Virus record (IMG/VR): IMGVR_UViG_3300017744_000079
Coordinates: 1-31,817 of that record
Source of the DNA: a virus
Reading direction: 5' to 3' (one strand)
DNA length: 31,817 nt
Part shown: positions 16,502-27,000 of the stretch, piece by piece
Layout of the letters: each line of letters begins with the position of its first letter
Position numbering within the stretch: position 1 is the first letter of the stretch
Position numbers and translations under genes: made by a program
The notes under the pieces: model-generated
What the model was told of the DNA's origin: nothing
Databases searched by the model: none
Seen by the model: the letters and a program-made list of their open reading frames with translations, nothing else

Positions 16502-18900
16502 TATTGTCCTGTATAAGAATTTATTATATTCATCCCTGTAGCTCCAGATGCATTTATAGGCTCATTTGATTGTGTAAAGTATTTTAAAGTTATGTCTTGT
16601 AAACTTGCTCCTACTATAGGCTGTCTAGATTGAGTGGCAGGATCATTATATCCAATTAATTGTGATTCAAAATTATTTGCCGTGGTAGGAAGACTTCTAA
16701 GTTCATACATAGAAATACCATTAGCTTTATCCACTCTTCTTAGAACCATGTTAAATCCTTCCACTCTTTTTTCTATGTAAGGATTTCCATCAGCATCTTT
16801 ATTATTACCTGTCATAGGTAATGTTTCTAATTGAGTTCTTTGTAATGGAGCTAATACTCTAGAGTTAGCTATAATTTTTACACCTTCATTATAATATTGC
16901 TGTCCTGTAGGAGTGTCTAATTGTTCAAAACCTTTTTTAAGCATGTTAACTCCTAAAGTTTCATACCTAACCATTTCTTCTGAACTATCAGTTCCTTTAA
17001 CAAACTTAGAACTTTTAAGTTTACCTTTTTTCTTTTCAGCATTAACTCCTGACTCAGTAGGCTCAAATATATTAAGTTGGTATGCAGGAGAGCCATCTAT
17101 CATAGTTAACGTAGGTAAAACCTCTATCAATTCTCTTTCTATACCATCTTCAAGTTCTTCTGCTAAAGCGTCTTCGTCACTATAAAAGTCTGTAACTGCT
17201 AAAGTTCTAGCATGAACCATGTCTCCTAAACCTTCGCTCATTTTTGAAACATAGTCATCAGAATCTCCACCTTTTATAGTTCTTAAACTTTTTTCATAAG
17301 TATTTACTACGCCAGCTCTTCTAGCTCTATTAGCTATCCATTGAGCCCCTACTAAATAAGGCATAATGGATTCACCATCTTCAAATTCTTCTTTTAATAA
17401 CTCATAATTAGCACTATTAATACTAAATAATTGTTCTATATCTCCTGCACCTCCTGATAATAAAGGAGATATACTTTCTATTCCAGGAATAGCAGCCAGA
17501 AGTTTAGCTTTCTTAATAAATTCTTCTTGTGTTACACTTTTATTTGTTCTTGGGTTTGTAGTTTTATTTTTTGTAGCATTTTTATATTGATTTTCCATCT
17601 TGTTATCAAACCCATCATCATCCCAAAATACAGATTTTTCTGCGTAAGATTTTATGTTTATTACACCAGACTCTACAGCTCTTTTTAATAAAGCATTACG
17701 TTCTGCTTTTAATTCGCTTAATCTTAATCTATTAGTGCTTGTTTCTGCATCAACTGCATTAGGGTTAGCGTCTATTAAATCTTGAGTTTCTCGTATTTTA
17801 TCATCAAGATCTATAACTTGGGCTCCTAGTTCTGCAGATGTACTTCCTTCAATAGTTTGCATTGGAGTTTCTCCAATAAAATTACCAAACATATCTTTTG
17901 CAGAAGTAGACTCAGGACCTTCTATCTCTTTCTCTTCTGGTAAAGAATATGTTCCTTCGTTGTAATTATCTACTCTACTTTCGTTAGCGTATTGACTAGC
18001 TAGTCCAGTTAATTGGGATACGTTTCCGTTTTCGTCTAATTCTTCACTGTAAATAAAGTCTTGTACATCTTGGGGAGTAATTTCTTGTCCAGGATTTTGA
18101 GCTTCAAGTAATTGTCTTATGTATGCAGAATCTACTCCACTTCTTTGGATAGCATTATTTAATAAGATTGCTATTTCTCTAGGGTCTTTTCTTTCTGTAG
18201 TAATTTCTTGAGTATCATATACTGCATTTTGAGATGATGCATATTCTTTTGTGCCATCTGTTTTAAGAGTGTAATAGCCTGCATCATCATATTCTGTATA
18301 CTTTATTCCTGTATTTTTATTTATTAGTATAGGAACTTGACGAGTAGTTTTAGTTTTAGGCACTGCTTTAGCTATCTTACGCATTCTTTTATCAAAATCT
18401 ATTTGATTCATGTTTACATAAGAAGCTCCTTGAAACACACCTTTATCTGCACCCATGTAATTAGCTTGAGACTGTCTTATTTTATATTGTTTAACTTGTG
18501 GGTCTAAATTAGAGTTCATTACATCTTCATAGTACTTATCGTACTGAGCTTTAGATTGTAAAGCATTTTTATAAGTAGGATTTTTAGTTGCTGTTCTAAG
18601 TTTAGAACTTAGAAACCCTGTTAATTTCCCTAAATCTCCACCAACAGATTCCATTTGCTCTTGTAATTCAGAATCAAAACTTTCTTCTTGAGAGTTTAGT
18701 ATAGCTTTATCTTGAGATAAAACTTGAGCATCATAAAGATTGTCTATACTATCAATAGATTCTTGCCCTTTATCATAAGCAGCTTGACGCATTAAATTAC
18801 CTGTTAACATCTCTTTGTAAGGCAGTCCAACATATTGTTGTTCTATGTCCTGCATTTTACCAAGAGCACCTCTTAAACCTTTTCCGTATTTTATAGCCAT
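16501..18900 (-). CDS. Putative internal virion protein, 799 aa
   Basis: The N-terminal ~170 residues are predicted helical, with many Gln, Lys and Asp (for example SELQEQMESVGGDLGKLTGF, then ATKNPTYKNALQSKAQYDKY). A mixed, acidic remainder follows, with no signal peptide and no clear transmembrane segment. No catalytic motif was recognised. The start (MAIKYGKGLRGALGKMQ) lies four bases after the stop of the 1,718-residue gene, and its TAA overlaps the ATG of the 2,000-residue gene by one base, which implies coupled translation. Its position between the transglycosylase protein and the giant cargo/polymerase proteins suggests a structural or chaperone-like internal virion protein. By analogy with podovirus internal core proteins it may organise the cargo before ejection, but this is inference only. 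Confidence 0.8.
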   Translation of the reverse strand: MAIKYGKGLRGALGKMQDIEQQYVGLPYKEMLTGNLMRQAAYDKGQESIDSIDNLYDAQVLSQDKAILNSQEESFDSELQEQMESVGGDLGKLTGFLSSKLRTATKNPTYKNALQSKAQYDKYYEDVMNSNLDPQVKQYKIRQSQANYMGADKGVFQGASYVNMNQIDFDKRMRKIAKAVPKTKTTRQVPILINKNTGIKYTEYDDAGYYTLKTDGTKEYASSQNAVYDTQEITTERKDPREIAILLNNAIQRSGVDSAYIRQLLEAQNPGQEITPQDVQDFIYSEELDENGNVSQLTGLASQYANESRVDNYNEGTYSLPEEKEIEGPESTSAKDMFGNFIGETPMQTIEGSTSAELGAQVIDLDDKIRETQDLIDANPNAVDAETSTNRLRLSELKAERNALLKRAVESGVINIKSYAEKSVFWDDDGFDNKMENQYKNATKNKTTNPRTNKSVTQEEFIKKAKLLAAIPGIESISPLLSGGAGDIEQLFSINSANYELLKEEFEDGESIMPYLVGAQWIANRARRAGVVNTYEKSLRTIKGGDSDDYVSKMSEGLGDMVHARTLAVTDFYSDEDALAEELEDGIERELIEVLPTLTMIDGSPAYQLNIFEPTESGVNAEKKKGKLKSSKFVKGTDSSEEMVRYETLGVNMLKKGFEQLDTPTGQQYYNEGVKIIANSRVLAPLQRTQLETLPMTGNNKDADGNPYIEKRVEGFNMVLRRVDKANGISMYELRSLPTTANNFESQLIGYNDPATQSRQPIVGASLQDITLKYFTQSNEPINASGATGMNIINSYTGQ

Positions 18901-18904
18901 AATT

Positions 18905-21900
18905 CTATGAGTCTTTATTTCCTATAAATTTTCCAAACATATCGTACATTTGTGTACCTATGTTTTGAGCTTTTAAATTATCCATGTAAAGATTAGTACC
19001 TGAATCAACTAATTGTCCTATCCCTTTAGATAATGAATTTGCAGGATCGTTTTGCATAGCAAATTGATCTTCCATTAGTGTTCTTTGTTGGTTTCTGCTC
19101 ATAACGCCCTGATTAAATCTATCAGTTGCTCTTCTAGATTGCTCTATTTGAGGAGACAATTGATTCATAAACTGTCCTGCTTGAGCTTGAGCTCCACTGT
19201 TCATAGCTTGATAGCCACCTCTAAGCTGTGCACCTGTCGCTCCAGATCCTTGTAGACCTGCTCTACCTAAAGCTAAACCTCTTCCTTGCATTTGAGAATA
19301 ATTATTCATAATAGGATTAAAATTTCTATAAGCTTGATTCTGTTCTCTTTCTAGTTCCATTGTAGGCGCAGTACCAAACAATCCTTTTCCTATATTCATA
19401 AGTCCAGGTATTGCGTTAGCTGCATACAATTGCCAAGGCAATTTTGCACTATCTTCTTGCCCTTCAGCTTCAGGGGCACCTATAGCTGCTAATGGATCTG
19501 TAGTACTAACAGGGCTTCCATCTGCATTAGCAGTTATACCCATTCTGTTTTGTATTGTTTGCATCCACGCAGGGTTTATAGATCCTGATCCGTCATTACT
19601 AGCAGTTGCAGCTATAGGATCTCGTCTTCTTAATTGTAAATTTTGCTCAGGAATAGGGATACTTTGTAATCCTATACTGTCTAATGTAATAGGATACTCA
19701 GTAGGTCTACCTAGTTGAGAAAGATTTATTTCAGGATCTCCGTTTGGATTTAATCTGCTTGTAGACATACCATCTCCTACTCCAAAATCTTGCATTGGAA
19801 CTTGATTGCTATACGGTCTAAAAGGCTGAGGTGTATTTGAAGCAGCAATGTTAGGTATTCCTCCAGGCAATCCTCGCGAAGTTACTGTAGGAGAAGTTTG
19901 GTATTCTCTTCCACTTTGTGTACGTAAACTTTGATTTGAATTTGGCACGTCAACAGGCATAGGCGTAAGACCTACAGAAGATTGAGGCCTAAATTGTCCC
20001 ATCGTAGGCTCTTGGCTAGGAACATCTAAAGGTTGTGGTTTTATAGGGTCTAAAGAAATTGGACTCTCTTGTCTAGCTCCTCCAAACATATCTAATCCAT
20101 CTGGTGAGTTTATATCATATCTAGAAAGCCCTCTGCTTTGTAGGTTTGCATCGTAATCTTTACCAAATCTTTGTGCATAATCTCCTGCTAACATATTGTT
20201 AGCATTGTTTCCTGAATATATAGGGTTTGCTTGTTCATCATACCCTATAGGAGCTCCTGGATTTTCTGCGTAATTACCGAATGCAGCTTTAGGGTTATAA
20301 GGAACTCCTGCTGCCATTTGTGTAGTAACTGACCCTGCGTAATCTTTAGCCCCTTGATTTCCTCTAAAATGAGCTATAGACATATACTCTGATTTACCTA
20401 TTCCTGCTCTTTGAAGATCCTTTTTTTCAACATCACTTAAACTATCGTAATAATTATTAGCGCCTGTTTCATACCCTCCCACTAAACTGTTCATGTAATC
20501 TTCTTGAATTTCGTCAGCAGTCATTCCATCAACACCTAGTCTCCCTACAGTACCGTAAGCTAACTCTGCTTCGTTTTCTACACCGTATTTTTCTAAAAGA
20601 GCTTTTTTGTGTGCAGGATAACTTATTTGATAAGGGCCGTAAGAGGAAGCTCCTTGTGCGTTTTGCATACTGTAGTCCATATCTCTACCTCCCTCTGGTC
20701 CAAGTATACCTGCTTTAAAAGCTTCTAAATCTATATTTTTATCTCTGTTAAATCCTTGGTTAGCAGCATAACTACTAATAGGTACATTAATTTCTCTTTC
20801 TTTATTTTGAGAAGTTATAAACTGTGCAAAAGGGTTACCTCCCACATCAGTGTTGGCTTTCATATAAGCTCCTGTTTCTTCAGGTTGAAAAATATTATAA
20901 GGAGACATTGTAGAAGATAAAGAAGGTTGTCCAAATTGTACTCCTCCATTTTGAGCAGATCGTACAGGATTATCTATACCGTTATCAGCTTTAAATTGCT
21001 CTTGAGCATTAAACAAATTAGAAAATTCTTGCATAGCTAAAGGTTTCATTAAGTCTGCAGTCTTTCTATCATAAATTTCTCCACCCATTTGCATTTCTGC
21101 AATGTCTTCTAGACTTTTACTTCTAGACTTAGCTGCATCAGCAAAGGTATTAAATTTACCAAACTCTTTTGGTACTTTTAAATCTTTACTATCACTAAAC
21201 ACATAAGAAGAGTCTCCACCAAACTGCATAATACCTATACCACCTGCTGAATGTTTAGGCCCAGACAATAAATGCATGCCTCCACCTTTATATGATTTCA
21301 TAGTACCACCGTTGTAAGCTCTGTTTACTTTAACATCACCTACAATAACTTCTCCGCCTTCAGCTTCGTAATCTACTTCAGGCATAAATTCTCCACCAGC
21401 CTGTGCAATCATATCTAGATTTGCACTGCCGTTAGAAAAAAGATTTTTAAATCCTCCTAAAAGTCCTGTAGTATTTTTTGCTGTACTAGCAATATCTGTT
21501 GCTGTACCAGCAACATCTGTTACAGCTTTTGCAGCTTTTGCACCTTTAAGTGCAGATCCTACAGCTCCTACAGGGTTAAATATTAAAGAACCAATTCCTC
21601 CAAGTATTTGTCCTGCTTGAGCGCTTTTGTCGTCAGGGTCTACTCCAATAGCTTTTTGCATCATTCCTCCTACTATAGGTACACTACCTGCAACTCCAGA
21701 AAGAGCTCCTTTTAAAAATCCCCCAACTCCGTATTCAGGTAACATACCACCGTAAGTTGCTTGCGAGTTTTTAAAAGCTTTATTTGTAGGAGCTCCTTTA
21801 CTACCAGGCTCACGCATTGTTTCGTTACTACCTGCTTTTATTCTTTCTCTTTTGGCATGTATATTATCCCATAATCCTCGTTTACCACCTTTTTTATATT

Positions 21901-24061
21901 GTTTCATTTGTCCTCCGTATTTTGCATTAACAGCCTCTCCTGTTTTTGGGGATTCCATTGCTACGTTATTTAATATGTATGTTGCGTCTACTGGTTTTTT
22001 ATATTTTTCAAAGAATCTTTTAATTGATAAATTAGAATCACCTCGATCACTGTTTGTTGGGTCAAAACTTTTAGAAATATTTTTCCATTGTTCTTCTGTT
22101 ATATCATTTTCAGGAGATAAATTATAATTATCAAAAAGATATTTTCTTGTAGCCACTAAATCTGCATAACTTTCTGCAGAACCTATATCATGTAAGGCTC
22201 CTTCTTTAACACCAAAATTATCCCAATATTTGGGTTTATCGTCTGAAATTTTTCTAACTGTTGTTTGTGCTTTGTTGAAAAAGTTTATAGTACCTTCTTT
22301 AAGTCCTTTTGAACCTGTAAAAGGTGCATTTCTATATAATTGATTATAATCTTCTAATGCCATTCTATCTCTAGGATTTAATCCTACTCCATATGCATCT
22401 GTAGCATGACCTGCCTCATGAGCTATAGTATAGTCTAATCTTTCTTGAGGCATAAACTGCGTAATACCAAATTCGTCTTCTCTTGGAAACAATTCAGATA
22501 CTTGCATCTGAGGAGGTTTTTCTGTAGGACTAGAATACTCAAAACTAGTCATAAAATTTCTAGTAAATCCAGGATCTACATTCATTTGAATATTATTAAG
22601 AGCATCAGATCTTGTCTTTATAATATTATCTATATCTTCATAACCACTAGACTCTAATCTTTCTCTATACTTAGGACTATTTATATAATTTCCATAAAAA
22701 CTTTGAAAGTCTTTTAGTTGTTGTTGCCTATCAGGTGTAGTATCTCCACCATATTTTAGTTCTCTTTCTATACCTTCTGTGTGAGCAGGAGGGACATTTT
22801 TATATTTTATTGCTGTAGGAAGCTGGTCATATTTTATATTATTTATATCTGCATTATACAAGCTATCCATTACTTCTTCAATACCTCCTCTAATAAACGT
22901 TCCTGAAGGAGAAGTAAACTCAACCATAGGTTGAGCCATAGCATCTTTAAAATCATCTTTCCAATCCCCTACTAACTCTTTTTTACCAGTGTTTGGATCG
23001 TATTCATAAAAACTTACATCAGTGTATTTATTCCCATCGTACTTAGAATCATCTATATTACCTGTATTAACTACTGCTTTAATTCTTTTAGATTGAAGCT
23101 TTGGTTTATTTACTTTAAAAGGTAAGTTTTTAGGAGGTTCAGGAATTTGACTTTCTTTTATTTTTAAAGATTGTGCGTTAGGAATACTGCTTATATTTTT
23201 AGAATCTAAAATAGATTTATTACTATAAGGTATCTGTAAATTTTTGCCTTGCCCTTGAATATTAAACTCATTAGCTAAATCAGGATACATAGATTGAAAT
23301 GTAGGACCTGAACCTGAAGGGTGTACGCTAAAATAAGAGTTGCCTTCAGGATCATACTGCATTAATTTATCTTTAGTTCTTTCTGCTATCAATTCATATT
23401 TAGTAGGAGAATTGTGAGGGCCGCCATGTTTATATTTACGAGGACTTACTGTTACTTCTGGTAATAAGTTTTCAAACCCAGTTTCTAAATAATTTTTAAT
23501 AGTTGTTGCGGACTCTTTTAGTTTAGGATTATCCCAATACTCTTGAGCATAATCTGCCACCTCTTTTCCTTTAGGAGCTCCTTGACCAAGCATTCCTCTT
23601 ATCTGTCCGTCTATATAATTTTTTTCATAGTCTTCATAAGAATTTACTTTTCCTTCTTTTTCCCACCAGTTCTTAATATCGTGTACATATTTAGTGTCTT
23701 TATATGCATCTCTAAAAGCATTCCAATGTTTTTTATATTTAGGATCAGAATGCATACCATGAAGCAAATCCAATTTAATATCTAAAAGGCTATTTAAATT
23801 AGGATTATAAGTTATCGAATGTTCTCCTGTCCCATAGGCAGGATTAGCTAACCATTTATCTTTAGGAAAATCAGGATACCCCTTTAGAGTCCCATATCTA
23901 GTAGTGTCTTGCCAATCGGCTTGGTGTTCTATAGCCCCGTACCCATACGGCCTAAGATCAAAATTAGGGTCTGCATTAAAATAAGGATTACCTAACGCTT
24001 TTAGCGCAGGCCATTCTTTTTTTATTTTATTCCAAATATCATTATTTTTTTTCTTAGCCAT
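18905..24061 (-). CDS. Giant virion protein with HExxH metallopeptidase motif and lytic transglycosylase-like domain, 1,718 aa
   Basis: Two enzymatic modules are visible. First, TIAHEAGHATDAYG gives a zinc-peptidase HExxH motif (H548, E549, H552), with a likely third ligand at E630 in GSAESYADLVATRK (gluzincin style). Second, residues ~1110-1260 resemble an SLT/lysozyme-fold transglycosylase: AFKAGILGPEGGRD (candidate catalytic E1123) followed by GASSYGPYQISYPAH. Between them, residues ~775-870 are a glycine-zipper hydrophobic stretch (GGFLKGALSGVAGSVPIVGG), possibly membrane-inserting. Short Tyr-Gly-Gly motifs recur between modules. The C-terminal ~450 residues are Pro/Gln/Asn-rich. Virion transglycosylases such as T7 gp16 open the peptidoglycan during DNA ejection, and I infer the same role here. 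The peptidase may process virion proteins or act on the host envelope. Only 24 bases separate it from the stabilisation gene. Confidence 0.88.
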   Translation of the reverse strand: MAKKKNNDIWNKIKKEWPALKALGNPYFNADPNFDLRPYGYGAIEHQADWQDTTRYGTLKGYPDFPKDKWLANPAYGTGEHSITYNPNLNSLLDIKLDLLHGMHSDPKYKKHWNAFRDAYKDTKYVHDIKNWWEKEGKVNSYEDYEKNYIDGQIRGMLGQGAPKGKEVADYAQEYWDNPKLKESATTIKNYLETGFENLLPEVTVSPRKYKHGGPHNSPTKYELIAERTKDKLMQYDPEGNSYFSVHPSGSGPTFQSMYPDLANEFNIQGQGKNLQIPYSNKSILDSKNISSIPNAQSLKIKESQIPEPPKNLPFKVNKPKLQSKRIKAVVNTGNIDDSKYDGNKYTDVSFYEYDPNTGKKELVGDWKDDFKDAMAQPMVEFTSPSGTFIRGGIEEVMDSLYNADINNIKYDQLPTAIKYKNVPPAHTEGIERELKYGGDTTPDRQQQLKDFQSFYGNYINSPKYRERLESSGYEDIDNIIKTRSDALNNIQMNVDPGFTRNFMTSFEYSSPTEKPPQMQVSELFPREDEFGITQFMPQERLDYTIAHEAGHATDAYGVGLNPRDRMALEDYNQLYRNAPFTGSKGLKEGTINFFNKAQTTVRKISDDKPKYWDNFGVKEGALHDIGSAESYADLVATRKYLFDNYNLSPENDITEEQWKNISKSFDPTNSDRGDSNLSIKRFFEKYKKPVDATYILNNVAMESPKTGEAVNAKYGGQMKQYKKGGKRGLWDNIHAKRERIKAGSNETMREPGSKGAPTNKAFKNSQATYGGMLPEYGVGGFLKGALSGVAGSVPIVGGMMQKAIGVDPDDKSAQAGQILGGIGSLIFNPVGAVGSALKGAKAAKAVTDVAGTATDIASTAKNTTGLLGGFKNLFSNGSANLDMIAQAGGEFMPEVDYEAEGGEVIVGDVKVNRAYNGGTMKSYKGGGMHLLSGPKHSAGGIGIMQFGGDSSYVFSDSKDLKVPKEFGKFNTFADAAKSRSKSLEDIAEMQMGGEIYDRKTADLMKPLAMQEFSNLFNAQEQFKADNGIDNPVRSAQNGGVQFGQPSLSSTMSPYNIFQPEETGAYMKANTDVGGNPFAQFITSQNKEREINVPISSYAANQGFNRDKNIDLEAFKAGILGPEGGRDMDYSMQNAQGASSYGPYQISYPAHKKALLEKYGVENEAELAYGTVGRLGVDGMTADEIQEDYMNSLVGGYETGANNYYDSLSDVEKKDLQRAGIGKSEYMSIAHFRGNQGAKDYAGSVTTQMAAGVPYNPKAAFGNYAENPGAPIGYDEQANPIYSGNNANNMLAGDYAQRFGKDYDANLQSRGLSRYDINSPDGLDMFGGARQESPISLDPIKPQPLDVPSQEPTMGQFRPQSSVGLTPMPVDVPNSNQSLRTQSGREYQTSPTVTSRGLPGGIPNIAASNTPQPFRPYSNQVPMQDFGVGDGMSTSRLNPNGDPEINLSQLGRPTEYPITLDSIGLQSIPIPEQNLQLRRRDPIAATASNDGSGSINPAWMQTIQNRMGITANADGSPVSTTDPLAAIGAPEAEGQEDSAKLPWQLYAANAIPGLMNIGKGLFGTAPTMELEREQNQAYRNFNPIMNNYSQMQGRGLALGRAGLQGSGATGAQLRGGYQAMNSGAQAQAGQFMNQLSPQIEQSRRATDRFNQGVMSRNQQRTLMEDQFAMQNDPANSLSKGIGQLVDSGTNLYMDNLKAQNIGTQMYDMFGKFIGNKDS

Positions 24062-24085
24062 AATCGCGCAATATACTATTTATTA

Positions 24086-27000
24086 TTATCTTCTAGAAAT
24101 TCTAAACATAGTTTTTACATAGTCTAAAACTAATTTTGTATTTTTAGATGCTATTAATTTCACTTTTATATAAGTATCTCTAAACCTGTAGTTTGCAACA
24201 GTTCTAGGTATAGGAGTTTTATTCATTCTTTCTTTAACTACTTTGTAAGGAAAATAAAAATCACTATCTGTATCTGTTTCTGCAAAGATTACACTTTTTT
24301 CTTGGGTAGAATCTTTAAATCTTGCTGAAGTTATTCCGTTAACTCCTTCAGATTTGCTAGAGTACCATTCTAAATTATCAAATACTTTTGAGTTTAAAGG
24401 ATGTTTGTTTACTATAAACTCTACATGACTGTTAAAAGATTCTTCATAAAAAGTTTTATTAGATCCTATATTGTGTTGGTATAATCCAACTACATTGTCA
24501 CTAGAAAAAGAAAACAATTTATTAAATGTATTTACATACATAGAAGTTCCGTAGGAATAAAAAGATGTAAATTTATTTATAGTCTCATTAAATGCTAACG
24601 TTTCACTTTCTGTTGAGAACAAAACTTCACTGTTTACAGAATCTACTCCTAGTACAATTTTAGAATTTTCTTCCATATTAGTAGCAAACCAAGATTTCAT
24701 TCCATGAATATCTGATATACTATCCATTCCATTTCCTCTAAAAGCATATGCTTTCTTAAGCATTTGGTCTACCCAGTAAATACCTCTAGGTGTGTTTACA
24801 ATGCCTTGTTGAGTTTGTGCTCCAACACTGCTTGAAAAATACTTAGAATCTTGTATTACACTACCTGTACCTAATACAATAGAAGTTCCATCATTGTCTA
24901 CAACTGTAGAAGTAGGGTTTACAATTAAAGCCCCAAACCCTCTCTCTTGTAAAAAATATATATTGTCATCATGAGTTATAAGTTTTGTTATAGGCCCACT
25001 AGCTCCATCTAAATCTTTATAATTTTCTAACTTAAATTTAGTCCACCCATCTATTTGAGCATTATTTATTTTTGTATTTGAATAATATACTCTCGTGTCT
25101 AATACAGATTGTGTTATAAAATTTATAGGTTCAGGTATAAATACTGTAGTATCGTTATTTACTTTGTATGTATTGTCTAATAAAAATTGATTTAAAGGTG
25201 TGTCAGAGTTTATTCTAAAATCTCTTTTGTTTGCCCAATGATGTCCTGTTCTTAAAGTAGTGTTAACTGTTGACTCTACAGGAAAAGCATACCCCCAACT
25301 TCTTAAATTTCCAGAAACATTAGTACCAACTCCTGTATCTCCTAAACCTGGAGCAAACTTTCTAAATTTTTCTATATCATACATAGTTACATATGTATCT
25401 CCACCCCAAACATCTTGCACTGTATTTATAGAATCTATTTTTGAAAAATGTCCTGTATATATATATTTACTTGAAATTACATCGTTATTACTATCTCCGT
25501 TGTACCGAACTTTATAAGCTTCTTTTCTACGAATTGTAACTGCAAACTTATCTTTTCTATTTGCGTTATAAACGTTATTGTTTCCAATTATTTGTGTCAT
25601 AGCAGACTTCATATAAAAACTAGGCTGCAGTCCATATTCAGATTTTACTAACAAACATTTTTCTCCCATAGAACATATTGCAGTATTTGAACCTCCATCC
25701 CCAATGTATGCTTTATTTTCTATACCTAAAGAAGTTTTATCTTGAGGGTCAATGTGTTCTTCTTCAAAAACACCCCCATAACTTGTTGGTATATTTTCTC
25801 CTACACCAAACTTTTTTGAATACACTATTTCTTTTTTGTGTAAACCATAGTTTGCATTATCTATTCCAATATTTAAATTAATTGTAGCATGATACAAAGA
25901 AGTGTTTAACCCTGTACTTATAAGAGATTGTTCTTGATATTTAATATCATCATTAAGCTCACTGTAGTCCCAATATCTAACTCCTCTATAAGCCCCTTCT
26001 ACTTGTAAAAAATTATTTTCATGTCTAGGATAAGAATCGCTAAAATCAAAATCAGGGCAAGTTACTGTAAATAGTTTTTGATTAAGAGCTCCATGAGTTT
26101 TAGCAGAATCAGTGGTAATACTACTAGCTGTTGCAAGCGAAAAGTTTTTTCCTGGAGCATGCTTAAAGTCATCTCCTCTAGAAAACTTATGTAAAAAATT
26201 TGTTACAGCTCCCATTCCTAAAATAGATTTATCTATTTCGTTTCTAGGAACTCTAACAAAAGAATACCCACTCACTTTACCTTCTAATTCTGGAGGTAAT
26301 GATTTTAAAGTAAAAGATATTCCTAAAGCATATAATTTATTATAAGGAACTCCGTCTGATTGATTAGCTGTGTACTGGTCAGAATTATAATAACTATTAT
26401 TTATGCTATTAAGAGTTTCTGTTACGTCTGCAGTTCCTGCCACTATTCCTACCTCATATTGGGACAGAGTAATATCTGTTAGTTCTGTATGAGCAGGATC
26501 ATTATCCTTTCTAATATATGTACTAGCTCCCTTAGAGCCTAAAGGCTGTGCTAAACTAAAATCGTATAGATCTTCTTTACCACTAACATCTACATCTTGT
26601 AATGCAGGAAATCTAATATCTCCTACCCAATTTACAAATCCTGGGTTACCATAAAGATCGTAAAAAACTAAACCAAATCTATAGACTTCATCTCTAGTGT
26701 ATCCTAAAAAATTTTCTACATTGTAAGGGTCTTTGTAATCTCCCTCAACATCTCCAGATCTAAATTCTCCTTTAACTCTTTCTGGCCCATTAATGTTGGG
26801 AGCTGATATGTTACCTGATAATTTTTTCTTTGTAAATTCAAACTCTACATAGTCTCCTTGCCCTCCTAAAGTTATACCATCTTCTTTATACCTATAAAGA
26901 TCTCCTGCGTCTAAAGCTTCGTATATAGTATCGTGAGTATTAAAAGGATTATTAAAAGTATCGTAACTTTCAGTTTCTATAGTTTTATAAGGGAAGAGAG

